Assembly: GCA_907164885.2 (NCBI GenBank)
Contig: OU015497.1
Location: 66,491,577 to 66,555,576, forward strand
Source: Dolomedes plantarius
Taxonomy: Eukaryota; Arthropoda; Arachnida; Araneae; Dolomedidae
Length of the DNA stretch: 64,000 nucleotides
Reading direction: 5' to 3'
Of this stretch, positions 23,190 to 35,046 are shown piece after piece; position 1 is the first letter of the stretch, and each line of letters opens with the position of its first letter. The position numbers and the translations under genes are program-made. Below the pieces are notes generated by a model. That model was not told where the DNA came from. It saw nothing but the letters and a program-made list of their open reading frames with translations, and did no database searches.

Positions 23190-23261
23190 TTTTTCCAAAA
23201 TATCTTATTAAACTTAAAATATAAATATGGATGTTAAGGCATATAAATTGGGAAAAACATT

Positions 23262-23438
23262 TTGGTTCGGTATGGAGCGCTATCGTCAATTTTTGCTACA
23301 CCAGGGCTAATTAGACCGGGAGCTACTTCTTAAATTTGATTCCGAATGGCTAGAAACGTCTATGAAAAGAGTGGGACTCGAACCTACAGACTCTGGTACC
23401 GAATTCCCGTGCCCTAGCCATTCGGCCATTGCCCGGTT
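23262..23438 (-). mobile_element. tRNA-derived SINE, family 1, best-preserved copy
   Basis: On the minus strand it starts AACCGGGCAATGGCCGAATGG, with TGGCCGAATGG matching a tRNA A box. Thirty to forty nt later GGTTCGAGTCCCAC is a near-perfect B box. The body contains CTAATTAGCCCTGGTGTAGC and GATAGCGCTCCATACCGAACC. The head is closest to a Leu- or Ser-type tRNA with a long variable arm. SINEs of this kind are transcribed by RNA polymerase III and moved by LINE enzymes. The copy lies 23 bp from a mariner. Confidence 0.85.
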
Positions 23439-23461
23439 AAGTTATGAGATATTCGATAATA

Positions 23462-24129
23462 CGAGGGGTGATCAAAAAGTAAGGTTACAAAGCCTGGAAG
23501 GAAACGTGTACATTTTATTTCATAAAACCGATACAGCCAACTGATAGTACATACATTAGGTTATTTTTCAACATAGTCTCCATATCGGTTTAGGCACTTG
23601 TCGCTTCGAGGGATGAGTTTGAATATTACCTCCTGGTAAAATTCCTATCCTTGCGTGTTCAGCCACGTTGTGGCGAAGTGTTTCACCTCCTCGTCTGGAG
23701 CGAATCATCAACCCCCTAGGTCCTCCTTAAAGTGAGGAAAGAGATGGAAGTCACTTGGAGCGAGGTCCGGGCTGTACAAAGGATAGTGGATGATGTCTCA
23801 GCGAAATTTATTCAACAGTGTGGGGGTCCTCTGGGCTATATGAGGTCGCACGTTGTCGTGAAGGAAGATACTGCCGGTGAATTTCACCCGCGCTTACACG
23901 TTTCGTCTACAGAAATCGAATAACTGAGCGGATTTCTTCGCGACACCAGTTTTTCAAACGAGTAGCCATTTCTGTTAACCTTCAACTAGCGCTGTAGGTC
24001 GCGGGTAGGTGAAACTTTCCACAGTTAGCGACCGCATGTATTAAAATTACCGCATACAACTTATTTCTGTATAATAGACGAAACTCCAGGAAAATAGACC
24101 TTGTAACCTTAGTTTTTGATCACTCCTCG
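23462..24129 (-). mobile_element. mariner transposon, deletion derivative with both ends
   Basis: The plus-strand left end is CGAGGGGTGATCAAAAAGTA followed by AGGTTACAA; the right end, inverted, is CGAGGAGTGATCAAAAACTA followed by AGGTTACAA. TA dinucleotides flank both ends (23460-23461 and 24130-24131), the standard mariner duplication. At 668 bp it is about half the usual 1.3 kb. The transposase is encoded on the minus strand and has lost its middle. Confidence 0.93.
23561..23969 (-). pseudogene. mariner transposase with internal deletion
   Basis: The start codon is at 23969-23967 in MATRLKNWCREEIRSVIRFL, the family's typical N-terminus. A stop and then SAGEIHRQ follow. The next recognisable piece, EFTGSIFLHDNVRPH, already holds the second catalytic Asp, so the first Asp region is gone. 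After a stop come HYPLYSPDLAPSDFHLFPHF, which holds the third-Asp motif, and a broken C-terminus ending NRYGDYVEK at the stop 23563-23561. It is a dead copy that keeps the ends a transposase would recognise. Confidence 0.9.
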
Positions 24130-24908
24130 TATTTCAAAAATAAGAAATCTCCAAAATATCTAATTGAACTTAAAGCATAAACATGGCTATTATGTCATAC
24201 AAATTGTGAGAAAAATATCATATCATGTAAGTATTTTTCTTGTTGTTATTCAGAACAACATATTTTATTTATTCAATTATATCTTCAAAAGTCACCCTGT
24301 TAGACTTCCAACATTCAAAGTGTCCAAATTAACGTTTTAATCTTAAAGTACAAACATGGATGGTATATCTTACAAATTGTGAGAAATATGTCATATCATT
24401 ACAAAATTATTATCATTGCATTTAAGAACAATATATTTAATTTATTGAGCTAAATCTCTAAAGGAAACTCTGGAATACTTCAAAAATTACAAATGTCCAA
24501 ACTGTTTTATTAAACTTGTGGTACAAACATGGTACAAAAATGGATGGTATGTAATACAAATTGTAACAAAAACAAAAATGTTATATTAATGAAATATTAT
24601 TCTTATTGTACTTAAAACCAAATATTTTATTTATTCAATTATGGCTAAAATTATCACTCTGTTTTGCTTTCAAAATTCCGAAAGTCCATAAATCTTATTT
24701 CAATTAAATTAATAAATACGGATGTTATATCATACGAATTGTGAGAAAAATAGTCATATCATCCAAATATTATTCTCCTAGTACTTAATAACAACATATT
24801 CTATTTATTAAATTATGGCCACAAAGGTTATTCTATTATCTTACCAAAATTCCCTTTTGACAAAAGGAGAAAATACTTTTAATTTCCGAAAATCACTTTA
24901 TATATTTC

Positions 24909-24914
<6 letters not shown>

Positions 24915-24982
<68 letters not shown>
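24915..24982. repeat. (TA)n microsatellite
   Basis: About 68 bp of pure alternating T and A. The frame at 24815-25042 that reads through it is not a gene. Confidence 0.97.
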
Positions 24983-24984
<2 letters not shown>

Positions 24985-25454
24985 ATTTATATATTTGTAT
25001 CTATTCTTTAATTTTGCGCTCAGTGAGAAAAGGCTTTATTAGAAAGAAAAATGATGCAGCGTTAGGAATGAGGTGAACTCATCATTGTAAATGGATAATG
25101 TCAAAAGTAGACTTCGGAATAGATGAGGAAGCTGACGATAGAATAAACTACACTTTATAACAACTATGAAAATCTTTAAAAATTATAATAGTTCATTTTT
25201 TGAAAAATTTTATCTCTGAGTGTTTGATCTCTGATAATTTACAAACTAATATGATAAAACAATACTAATGCGCATAAACAGTTATCCGCTAGATAACAAC
25301 GAATCGGAAATCGTAACACATTTAACAGAAATATTGTGAATCATGGTAAAATTAATTAAAAATCTAGTGTCTATGCGTCTTATGTTTTTCATAAGTTGTG
25401 TCACTTATTAATCCAAAAGTTTTGCCGCATAATAATTTAGTAACATTTTATTTG
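24983..25454. other. AT-rich spacer
   Basis: No gene or repeat structure was seen. Confidence 0.5.
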
Positions 25455-25765
25455 AAAAAGTTTTAGAATCCCGTATAAAATAATATCTATATTGCATTTC
25501 TTAATTTAGCAGGCGTTATTACTGAATATCCAACAATCAACGAACTTCAATGTGACATCACGTGATCACCCTAGTAACACAACCTCTGATATTAAATACC
25601 CAACATCAAGATTATTTTTCCTATTGAAATCTGCATCTTGCCTTTAAAACTTTGGCTATATCATTTTGACTGAGCTTTGCGCTCAAGAGAGCGTTATTTA
25701 TCGCCAAAAAAAAAAAAAAATTATATATAACGTCAGATTTTTGAAATCTCGTTAACTACACTTTC
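25455..25765. repeat. Dispersed repeat R2, copy B
   Basis: Shares the ordered landmarks of 21165-21445: AAAATAATATCTATATTGCATTT, GTTATTACTGAAT, CACGTGATCACCCTAGTAA, TGAGCTTTGCGCTC and GCGTTATTTATCGCC followed by an A run. Confidence 0.55.
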
Positions 25766-26330
25766 AAAATCTCTTTAACGTCCTCCTGACGAACACGTCT
25801 AGTTTTCTCTGTTGAAAGTTGTGGTTGCGGTAAATTTTTGATTAGACAAGACAACTTCATTTCTAATTTGTTGGCATGGTGATGTATTCTGTTTGGTAAA
25901 TATGGAGAATTGTTACATGGTCGGAATATTTTTATTAACGAAATGTTGATTTTTCACAGCAGACGCAGTAGTGTCTGTCTTTCTGATTAACTAAAATAAG
26001 CACTATGAGCTTCGACATTTCGTTGGTAGAAATATCCAGTATATATGTATATACGGAACATATGTTTTAGTTGACACTATTGTCTGACAATGTGTGATAA
26101 TTTTAGATATAGTAAGCGACATATAATTAAGTTACTCCAATGAATAAATAATATTGTTTACTTTGTTTATTGCGTTTGTCACTATTCGATCACTATTCAA
26201 TATTTTTTTCGTCCATATGAAATGAAGAGATATTTGATATGTGTTAAAAACTACATAAATATTCGTTAACATATTGAGTCATTATGAATTTTCATTTTTA
26301 TTTTATACTATGAGTCTGAAAACAAATATA
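25766..26330. other. AT-rich DNA without a supported gene
   Basis: Nothing convincing was found up to the TA that precedes the Tigger terminus. Confidence 0.5.
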
Positions 26331-28690
26331 CAGTGGTACCTTGACATACGAGTTTAATTCGTTCCGTGATGGAGCTCAGAACTCGAATTACTCGTTATGT
26401 CAAATACATTTTCCCTATTGAAAGAACTGAAATGCCATTAATCAGTCCACCCCCCCCCCCCAAAAAAAAAAAAAAGAAAAAAAAAGCCAAAGTGTTTTGC
26501 TACATGTTTTTAAGTAAGAAAAATTTACTTATAAGTAACAAATATTCTATATAAACACAATACAGTAGAATGTACTGCAATAAACTTGCTTTAATAGGTA
26601 TAATGTACAGCATTTACCTTTGAAAATCAGACGACGGGAAGATGCTGACAGAAGTGAAAGAGAAAGGCTGAACTGAATAATTGAGTCCTATTCTCTGGTT
26701 TTTGTACTTTTCGCCACGCTTTTCTCCCTATCAACTGCAGAGATTTTCGATAAAAACTTGCCCAATGAGGGCTGTTTCATCCTTCCTTTCAGAATGTTTC
26801 GGAAATGAGTTAGGCAAGTGTCATTATATAGCTCCGTACCACGCCAAGTTGAAACGCTTTCTGGGTGTTTCTTTTGAATATAGTTTCATAGTTTCTCCCA
26901 CATTCCCAATCTTTCCTTTATCTCAATTGTAATGATAACCTCCTCCGCGTCTCATATTTCCAGCGAAACTGTGTGCTGCTGCTTCTGTAGATACTTTAGC
27001 TCTTCCGTTACCAGTTCCGTGTCGGACTTCTCGATGAGCTCGTTGATGTCTCCTTTATCCATGTCCAGACCCATGGACTTGTCGAAGGATGCAATTTCCC
27101 CCACCACTGCCGCTTCGGGTTCGAGTATTTCAAAGTCCGTTTCAGACACAATCTTAGGCCACAGATTCTTCAACGCAGAGATCAAGGTCCTCTTTGTAAC
27201 ACCGTGCCAGGCCATATCGATAATTCTGAGCCAAATCACCATGTTTCAGTGGTCCTTCCAGAATTCTAGAAGGTTGAGGTTTGTGCCCTCCGTCACCTCA
27301 AATCAGCGGCCGAATAGGTGTTTGGTGAAGAGCTTCATGAAATTAGAAATTACCTGCTGTTCCATGTCCTGTAGGATATGGGTGGTGTTGGGTGGAATGT
27401 AGAGAACCTATATAAACTTTAACTCTTGGATAATGTTATCTTCGACGTTAGGTGGGTGAGCAGGTACACTGTCTAGATCTAGAAGGGCTTACAGGGATAA
27501 GATATTTTCCTGGAGATATTTAGTAACGTCAGGAACAAAGACCAAATTCACACAGTTCATAAAGAAATGTCTGGTGACCCATGCCCTCGGACTTGGCCAC
27601 CAAAGTTTTTCTTCAGTTTTCTTTCAGAATCCTTTGTAACTTAAAAGTCTCTGGAATTTTCCGAATAATAAACGAACAGCGGCTTAATCTTGCAGTCGCC
27701 GCTAGCGACAGTGCGAAGGTTAGTCTATTCTTCATGGGTTTGTGGCCTGGCATCAATTTATCCTCTGCCGTTATATAAATCCTCCTTGGTATCTGCTTTA
27801 AAAAAAGTCTTGTCACAGTTAAAACCTTCCTATTGGATGGATCATTCAGCTGCTATAAATCGGGCAAAATTTTGATGTAATCAGTCCTCAGCTGCCTTCA
27901 TATCTGCATTCGCTGCCTCACCATGCCTGACAAAGGAGTAGATGCCGGCGCACTTTTTAATTTTCTCTAACTAATATCGACTAGATTTAAAAGGCTCTCC
28001 CGATATCTTGTCCGTCATTCCCAGAGGGGTCTGCTCCGGAAAATCAGCGTAAATATCTCGGGCTTTCTCTATATTATAGACTCCGTCAAGCCCCCCCCCC
28101 CCTTGAAGTAACTGATTTGGTTAGGCTCCCTGATGACAAGACCAGTCGGTTACCTCCACTTCTGGTTTAGTTCCATCACTACTACAGAATCTTGCCTTAT
28201 GGTGCGTAGATACCTGAGTGCTTGATTTCTGTTTATTTTTTGTCTACATTCTTTCTGTAATTATCTAGCTCTGTTGGAATATTTAATTTTTAGTTATATT
28301 TCTCTGTTTAGAAATTATTTTAACGCACTTGGGTTGTGCTAAAGTCTTTATCAGCTCCTGCTTCACTATGGTGCAGATGGTAGAAATGCTACGCTCGTAC
28401 TGCATCATAAAGTTGACTATATGCACAACTTGGTCATATTTTTCGATAATTTCTTTCTTTAATTCAATGCACAATATCCGCATATTCTTCTCAGCACTGT
28501 CCTTCGTACTCACTTTCTTTGGAACTATGATTGGAAAAATGAAGTTTTGAAAAATAGCAGCAAGGACAAATGGGAGTACAAAACTTTTGTGTTTACTGCG
28601 AGCTAACATCTTAAAATAAACGAGTGAGACAGGTAGTGCTGGGTGGTTGTTGCGGTGTTCACCTTGGCTGGAATGTCACAGATTCGTCTT
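26331..28690 (-). mobile_element. Tigger/pogo-type DNA transposon, 5' end lost
   Basis: The terminus CAGTGGTACCTTGACATACG follows TA at 26329-26330, as in pogo/Tigger elements. A short inner inverted repeat (ACATACGAGT and ACTCGTTATGT) lies just inside. The element reads on the minus strand, so this is its 3' end. The matching 5' terminus was not found beyond 28609, and the right limit is approximate. A C12/A13 tract (26450-26474), C12 (28091-28102) and G10 (28721-28730) lie in or next to it. Confidence 0.8.
26952..28609 (-). pseudogene. Tigger/pogo transposase pseudogene
   Basis: Minus-strand frames run in order. The N-terminal psq/HTH segment has STKDSAEKNMRILCIELKKE and YERSISTICTIVKQELIK. 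The DDE domain starts with a shifted NCDKT (first Asp), IPRRIYITAEDKLMPGHKP and RAWVTRHFF. LLDLDSVPAHPPNVEDNI retains the second Asp. IPPNTTHILQDMEQQV follows; family members usually have PMDQG there, so the third Asp appears replaced by Glu. The C-terminus is ITKRTLISALKNLWPKIV-like, then FDKSMGLDMDKGDINEL and a stop at 26952. Many shifts and stops make it non-functional. Confidence 0.85.
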
Positions 28691-28893
28691 TCTCAGAATT
28701 CGAGGACCACACCTTAGAAAGGGGGGGGGGAGCAGTATACATTAGGAGAAGGAGCCTCCCATCTCCTATACCCCACAGATAGTTTCAGTGTGAGGGAGGG
28801 AAATGGCGCTAACTCTCGGTGAGAGAGGATTGACACTGTTCGGTTTTCGGAGGGTGACTCAAATGTGAAAGATGAAGTTGCCCGGGTGATAAT
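28691..28893. other. GC-richer spacer next to the Tigger remnant
   Basis: Contains the G10 run and no recognised motif. It may hold the lost Tigger 5' end. Confidence 0.35.
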
Positions 28894-29061
28894 TGTTGAG
28901 AGTCAATCTCTCGGTTTAAGACAGGAAAAGCAGTATTAGAATAATATGTATATAACTGTATAATAATTGTACATAAAGCTTGTAACTCGTATGACACCTC
29001 GGCCCATGAATCTCCTGAAGACCAGTCGCTATGTAGCAATGCCTGGATACGCAGCCGAGGG

Positions 29062-29100
<39 letters not shown>

Positions 29101-29687
29101 TACTATTAACAGCTGAAGGTAAACAAATGTTAGTTTGTTAGTCAGCAGACACGGGGACGGGATAATCTCGCGAACCGAGCATAGCAGGATATCGCGACTG
29201 GTACCGACATAAGTGGACGGCCGAGACGCCTGCCCTGATACTATCCTCAACTTTCAAAACTTTAAATTTTTTTAATTATTCAATTAAAACCGCCCAACTC
29301 AATAGAAGAGGAGAGCAAACAGTTGACATTCCGGGTGGGCCAGCTCCTTTCCGTTTCGCAAAGTTCCATTCACCGAAGTAACGGTGGCTCAGCGGTATCG
29401 CTCCTGACGTCTAATCCTGAGGTCCCGGGTTCGAAACCAGATGCCGTCGAGTGCAAGAACATCTTTTATTTTAATTTGCTCTGCATGCGAGCTGTATGCA
29501 AATTTATCTATTATTTATATTCCATTTCCGGTTCCTAGGTTTATGGAATAATCCTCACACTTCCTATGGGAATGTCGGGAACGTTCCGAAGGTGTATTTT
29601 AGGTGATGTTCCCCGCAATCTCGTCAATAAAATCTGTTCTAATCTACGCTTCGTGTCATTTCCGTATTCCCCGAAATCATCGTGACA
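28894..29687 (+). mobile_element. Possible solo LTR with a nested SINE
   Basis: Starts TGTTGAGAGTCAATCTCTC and ends with CCGAAATCATCGTGACA, with AATAAAATCTGTTC about 60 nt before the end. The flanks are ATAAT (28889-28893) and ATATT (29688-29692), a possible 5-bp duplication with one mismatch. It contains (TA)n at 29063-29099 and a tRNA-like SINE at 29376-29452. BEL/Pao LTRs commonly have this kind of start. No internal region or second LTR is present. Confidence 0.35.
29376..29452 (+). mobile_element. tRNA-like SINE head
   Basis: TGGCTCAGCGGTATCGC is a good tRNA A box and GGGTTCGAAACCAG, 43 nt later, a good B box. ACGG and CCGT could form part of an acceptor stem, but the anticodon arm and T stem do not pair well. 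It is therefore more likely a tRNA-derived SINE or tRNA pseudogene than a working tRNA. Confidence 0.6.
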
Positions 29688-32600
29688 ATATTTTCATTCG
29701 GCTATCTTGCCAAAAGGAAATATTATTAGTTGAGAACGAGTCATTTAATAATTGAAATCCAGAAATAAATTTGAAGTACCAGAAATAATTTTAGTTTTAG
29801 GAAAGGAGAAGTTAAAGCCTTTAGATTTTTTTTTATAATTGATTGAGTTTTTTGTTTAAAATGCAAAATTTGAAAACGGAAATTTTAAATAATTATTATT
29901 TTTTTAAATCTAATATATTTTTAAAAGTGAATAAACAGTTTTTAATCTTTAAGATATATAGCCATTTCATTTTAAATCAAAAAAAGCAACACATCGGGTT
30001 GCCACTCAGCTATTATATATATATATATATATATATGGCATTGAGAAATTATTTTCGGCTCTATAAGTATGAGTTTACTGGAACGTTTAATATGATTGTG
30101 ATTTCAGAGAATGAATTAGATTCTTATAGAAAAACAGATAAAACTGTATTTTTTTATAAGAAATATAAAACCCATGAATTTTAGAATATCACAAGAAGAA
30201 TAAATTTAATTTCAAACAAAGTCCGGAAGCAAAATATATATTAGTTACTAGCTGATCTAAAGGACTCTACGTTTAAATATGTCGAAAAAAATCAAATCTC
30301 ACTGCTATCCGAAACGGAAAATAATCATAAATTCAAGTTCCGAAATAGGATTAAAGTAAACACTGCAGAACCTAGAATTTATATTAGTTTTGACCTCGAT
30401 TTTTAAAACTAAAAGCTTTGAAGCAAAAATTTAAGAATTTAAAAATTGCAGTACCTGGAAACGAAATTTTCAATCAACTAGTAGGCGGAATGTACAATTA
30501 TATTAGGGGGGGGGAAGCAAGGAAATGAAAAGCAAAGAGAGAACAATAAAACTCCAGAAAAGATACAATGTTTCGAAGTATACCTTACAATTGAAAAACA
30601 AAGAAAACAAAAACTGACATATGTACCAAACTAAAATCAAAAGATCTTTTCTGTAAGGTGGTATGCAACGAAGCATATAGAAGCTGTCCAGAAGTTAATG
30701 GATTTAGAAGGATGAGGGGCGTAATTAACCATAAATTCTGGCAAAGAAACATTCTTTGCTTAATTGTCCAAATAACTAGATTATGAGTAAAATGTTCCTA
30801 AAAAAGAAGGAGCAATATTAGAGTGAAATTATAACAAGATCTAAATTTTTTTTCTCATGAACATTCGTATGTCCAATGCAGAAAACTATGAGGAAGATTA
30901 TTTTCATTGCTTTAATACATTGTCTTGTATACGGTCATGAGATGTTTATCATGAGCAGGAAATTTATGATAAATATATGATGACATTATTCTCTATGTTA
31001 GGTCCACTTGTTCTGCTTTACTTGTAAGAGAAACGTGTTTATTTCTCGAATGTATTTTTAATCAAATTACATTAAATGAATATAATTTAAACTGTGTTCA
31101 TTAGCAGATAAATTAGTATAATACATGGGTAAATATTTATCATTCTTTGAAATGTTCGATATCATCTGAGATGACAAAAAGTATTTATTAATTGCATAAT
31201 TTTAAACTAAGACATTTTGTAAAAACGAATATAGAACGAAGGAGTTGCGTTAAAACGTAAGTTTTTTTGTCTTAAAATATATCATCTTTATTAAATGACA
31301 TTTATTATTAAAAACTAACAAAATGGCATTATAAATAATATATGAAAGCAAACTACATATCGTAAAATATCTTAATGTCATTGAAATAAATCTGGCAGCT
31401 TATGAAACATGTAAGCTGCTGAATTATTTTAGTAATTATAGCAGAGAAAAATATTTTATTTTAAACTCTAACTCAATTAATAACAATAAAATACCTTGTT
31501 GTACAGTTGTAAAATTTATAATTTATTTAACAAATCTCAGACTGGATATACAATGATTTTTTTTAACATGCTTAAAAATATTTTAATTTGAATTTCACTG
31601 CTTGTTATCTGGACTCAAAAAAGAATCCTTACTTCCTAAAAAAAAAAAAAAAAGTTTTCAGATATTGTCGAAATGAAGTTACCGCTTGAAACAGATATGG
31701 CTACATGTTAGATACAGTTCATACAGTTAATTAATTGGATATTATATGTCAGGATTTTTTAGGTAAAAAAAGTAATGCAACATAACCCAAGAAAAAGTTT
31801 GTTTTCTTAGGCAATGTATTTAGAGTTTTATAGAAAGAAGATATGAATCTTTTTCTTTTCATTTTGTTTGTCAGGTATTTTTCTTTATTTCACAAATATA
31901 TTTTTAATGAATGTTTGACATTTATTCTGTCGACATCTGTAAAATAATTTAATGGCGTAAAAATACTTGAACACTTTTAAGGAGACATCGTTCTACTTTA
32001 GTTACTTTAAGTAATTCTTTCATTATAAATGTAATAAATTGTTCACATTATCTACATTTTACAAAGGAAATTTGCAAAAGGTAATGTGATACACGTAAAA
32101 GGGGCTAATAAGAGATCTGGATTTTAAATTTTCTTATCTTTTGAATATTTCTGACACATAAAGTCATATTTAATTTATTTCAATAGGTGTCTTTGTGGAG
32201 AAAAACTTATAAAACTTATAAAACTTTTTGAAAAAAAAGGTAATGTTTGGAAATTTATATTTCAGAATTTTATTACATATATTAATCAAATCCGGTACAT
32301 TACCTTGAGTTAAGTTCAGATAGATTGCGGATATCAATCAACCATAACGCTTCTATTTTCATATCAAAGAATAGCTCATATAAATTTCAGTTTTATATTT
32401 TTAGGTATCGAATTTCAGGAAACGCCATTATTATCTTTAATTGAACATTAAAAGGGAGATTAGAACACATGAGAATTCACATAATTTAAATGAAAACAAG
32501 CTTACATGTCTTAATCATTTAATTGATTTACTTTAAGCCCGAAGTAATGCTAATATGTTTTCTAGTGTTATTTCTCACACTAGGATGAATTACACAATGT

Positions 32601-32924
32601 GTTGTTAACGTGGAACTCTATTCTTTACACACATAATGCTCAACATCATCTCTATTTCCCGGTTGTTTTCAAAATATGCTAATTCATTTAATTTCCTTTT
32701 CAACTTAAGGAACAGTTAAAGTTAGATTTTTTAATTTTGGGGATTAGTTTACCGGGTTATAAAATTTTGCACAGTATTATTTATTATTTTAAAACCTATT
32801 TAATGGCCATAATATGTACATAATTTCTAATTTTAACAGAAATCTGTCGTGCATAAACCTTAAAATATGCCAGATATTTGAGTGTTTTATGTTGGAACTC
32901 AAATTGGCAAATTAACCGAAAATA
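29688..32924. other. Long AT-rich stretch without a supported gene
   Basis: The frame at 29843-30184 (+) is Phe/Lys/Tyr-rich and passes through a (TA)n at 30013-30036; I do not support it. There is a G9 run at 30506-30514. No terminal repeats or transposase motifs were recognised. Confidence 0.55.
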
Positions 32925-33031
32925 TTTTTTCACATAACATGAATTTACACCTAATATTTCATAAAATTTTACCACTAAGTTTGGTAAATTTACCTAAAAC
33001 ATTTTTTTCCCAGAACATGAATTTATACAAA

Positions 33032-33217
33032 GGGCCTGTTCACATAGGAGTCCGTTGAGTTGCGTTAAGGAACAGATGACGTTGAGACGAAAATAAACCA
33101 ATCATAGGCGTTAAAAATTTCATTGCTAATCGTTTGGAGGCATATGATTGGTTTATTTTCGTCTCAACGTCATCTTTTCCTTAACGCAACGCCACGGACT
33201 CCTATGTGAACAGGCCC
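33032..33217. mobile_element. Hairpin MITE, copy 1
   Basis: Inverted repeats of about 75 bp start GGGCCTGTTCACATAGGAGT and frame a ~35-bp loop, total 186 bp. The GGGCCTGTT end and a possible 3-bp target word (TTA in the empty monomer) suggest a PIF/Harbinger-derived MITE, which is inference. It differs from copy 2 at about two positions. Confidence 0.88.
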
Positions 33218-33451
33218 TGACTGTTTCATAAAATTTTAGCACTCAGTTTGATAAATTTACCTAAAACATTTTTTAACATAACATGAATTTAAACTTAATA
33301 TTTCATAAAATTTTAGCACCCAGTTTGACAAATTTGCTAAAAACATTTTTTAGAGAACATGAATTTATACTTACTGTTTCATAAAATTTTAGCACTCAGT
33401 TTGGCAAATTTACCTAAAACATTTTTTTCCCAGAACATGAATTTATACAAA

Positions 33452-33637
33452 GGGCCTGTTCACATAGGAGTCCGTTGAGTTGCGTTAAGGAAAAGATGAC
33501 GTTGAGACGAAAATAAACCAATCATAGGCGTTAAAAATTTCATTGCTAATCGTTTGGAGGCATATGATTGGTTTATTTTCGTCTCAACGTCATCTTTTCC
33601 TTAACGCAACGCAACGGACTCCTATGTGAACAGGCCC
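33452..33637. mobile_element. Hairpin MITE, copy 2
   Basis: Same length and insertion point as copy 1, exactly 420 bp downstream. The flanking monomer sequence is repeated too, so this copy arose by tandem duplication and not by a second transposition. Confidence 0.88.
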
Positions 33638-33825
33638 TGACTGTTTCATAAAATTTTAGCACTCAGTTTGATAAATTTGCTAAAAACATTTTTTAGAGAA
33701 CATGAATTTATACTTACTGTTTCATAAAATTTTAGCACTCAGTTTGGCAAATTTACTTAAAACATTTTTTTCTCACATAACATGAATTTACACTTAATAT
33801 TTCATAAAATTTCGATACTTTAACA

Positions 33826-35032
33826 CAACATATTCATGTAATTAAATGTTATTCATACACATAGAGTGTTGAAGTATTAGGGAATTAATTTCTGATTCAG
33901 CTGAAATAATATTTCTCCGACATTTTCTTAATAACTAGGAATTTTGGGAGTAACTTTACGGTCATTTACACAAAACCCTTCATATCACGCACAATATTAG
34001 CGATTTCTGCCTATACAAACTGAAAGTTCTATCTCCGTTACAGAAGTTGGAAAAGTAATATATTCGGCCTTTTACGATCATCTTTCAATATCAGCTCAAG
34101 CCAACATCTAAGATTGCTTAGCTGCTTTTCAAAGGAGAAACGTATTGATTTTAATATCACGTGTCTTTAAATATTCGACTTTCTTGCCGTATGCCGGATC
34201 TAAAAGCATAGTTCATGGAAGCGCTATGTAGAAATCTAACATTATCGCTCGTGATAAGAGGTACGGAAATCAATACTCAAAAGCTTTAAAACATTTCTAA
34301 TATTTTGAAGGATTTTAATGTAGTCAACTCACGTCATGAAATACTTCGTAATTTTAAAGAAACTTTCCGAGTGTGCAGTTTTGTGACCTTTTAATGGTTT
34401 CCCTCTTTCTGAAAGGGCTGACAACTGTATTTAAAAATAGACAATTTCATGTGAAATAAAAGATTCATGAAAACTTCGGAACATATTTAAACGAATTCAT
34501 TTTCAGAAAAATATTGTATTTTTATCTCGCTTTTGTTATGATAGCTATCTCGCAGGCAAATAAACACTAATTGCAATCAATTAAATATTTTATACCGGTC
34601 ATTAATTTTCTCGCTTTGAATATTCTGGAAAATGCCCAAATAAATGATCGTATAATTAGACTGAACATTTATTCCGGATAATTATTTTCACTAGTTCAAT
34701 ACAGAGGCAGTAATTTCTAGTATAAATACTGTTAATCAAATGATTATTGATTTTTATGAAGTTTAGACTAAATTGCTGATAGTTTTCACTTAGCAAGTCA
34801 TTTTTATCCTACTTTGTAAGTTTCTTTTATAATATTTAATTGAAAGATATACAGGATAATATTTAATTAAATAAGAATAATATTTATAATATTTAATTGA
34901 GAGATATAGGGTTTTATCAGAATAAGGCAAGGACTTGCTATTTCTGCAGATTTTGTTATTAAAAAGAACTATATCCCCAATTTCGTCTTGTCAAACCGCA
35001 TAGATTTCACCTGGGTTAAAGTGATATTACCT
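33826..35032. other. AT-rich DNA without a supported gene
   Basis: A short direct repeat, ATAATATTTAATT, occurs at about 34830-34900. Nothing else was recognised. Confidence 0.5.
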
Positions 35033-35046
35033 TTTCCGTAAAATAT

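Larger units (their letters stand above)
23190..24830. repeat. Degenerate ~180-bp tandem array, interrupted
   Basis: Five units share TTAAACTTAAAGTACAAACATGG, then ATG-TATATCATACAAATTGTGAG, then ATTTTATTTATTCAATTATGG. The ATGGATG-like landmark falls at 23227, 24182, 24355, 24540 and 24718, so the four right-hand units have spacings of 173, 185 and 178 bp. The first unit is cut after AATTGGGAAAAAC by a SINE (23262-23438) and a mariner (23462-24129), after which the array resumes. Confidence 0.8.
32925..33825. repeat. ~85-bp tandem array with embedded MITEs
   Basis: About seven monomers share TTCATAAAATTTTAGCACTC, then AGTTTGGCAAATTTACC, then AACATTTTTT and AACATGAATTTATAC. Two monomers carry a hairpin MITE at the same internal position. 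MITE-free monomers read TTATACTTACTGTTTC there, which gives the empty site. Confidence 0.88.

Noticed and set aside
26681..27402. Plus-strand frames of 83 and 156 codons
   Set aside because: They are the antisense of the Tigger transposase relic, whose minus-strand motifs are clear.
29376..29452. Functional tRNA gene
   Set aside because: A and B boxes are good, but the anticodon arm and T stem do not fold convincingly, and the sequence lies in repeat-derived DNA.
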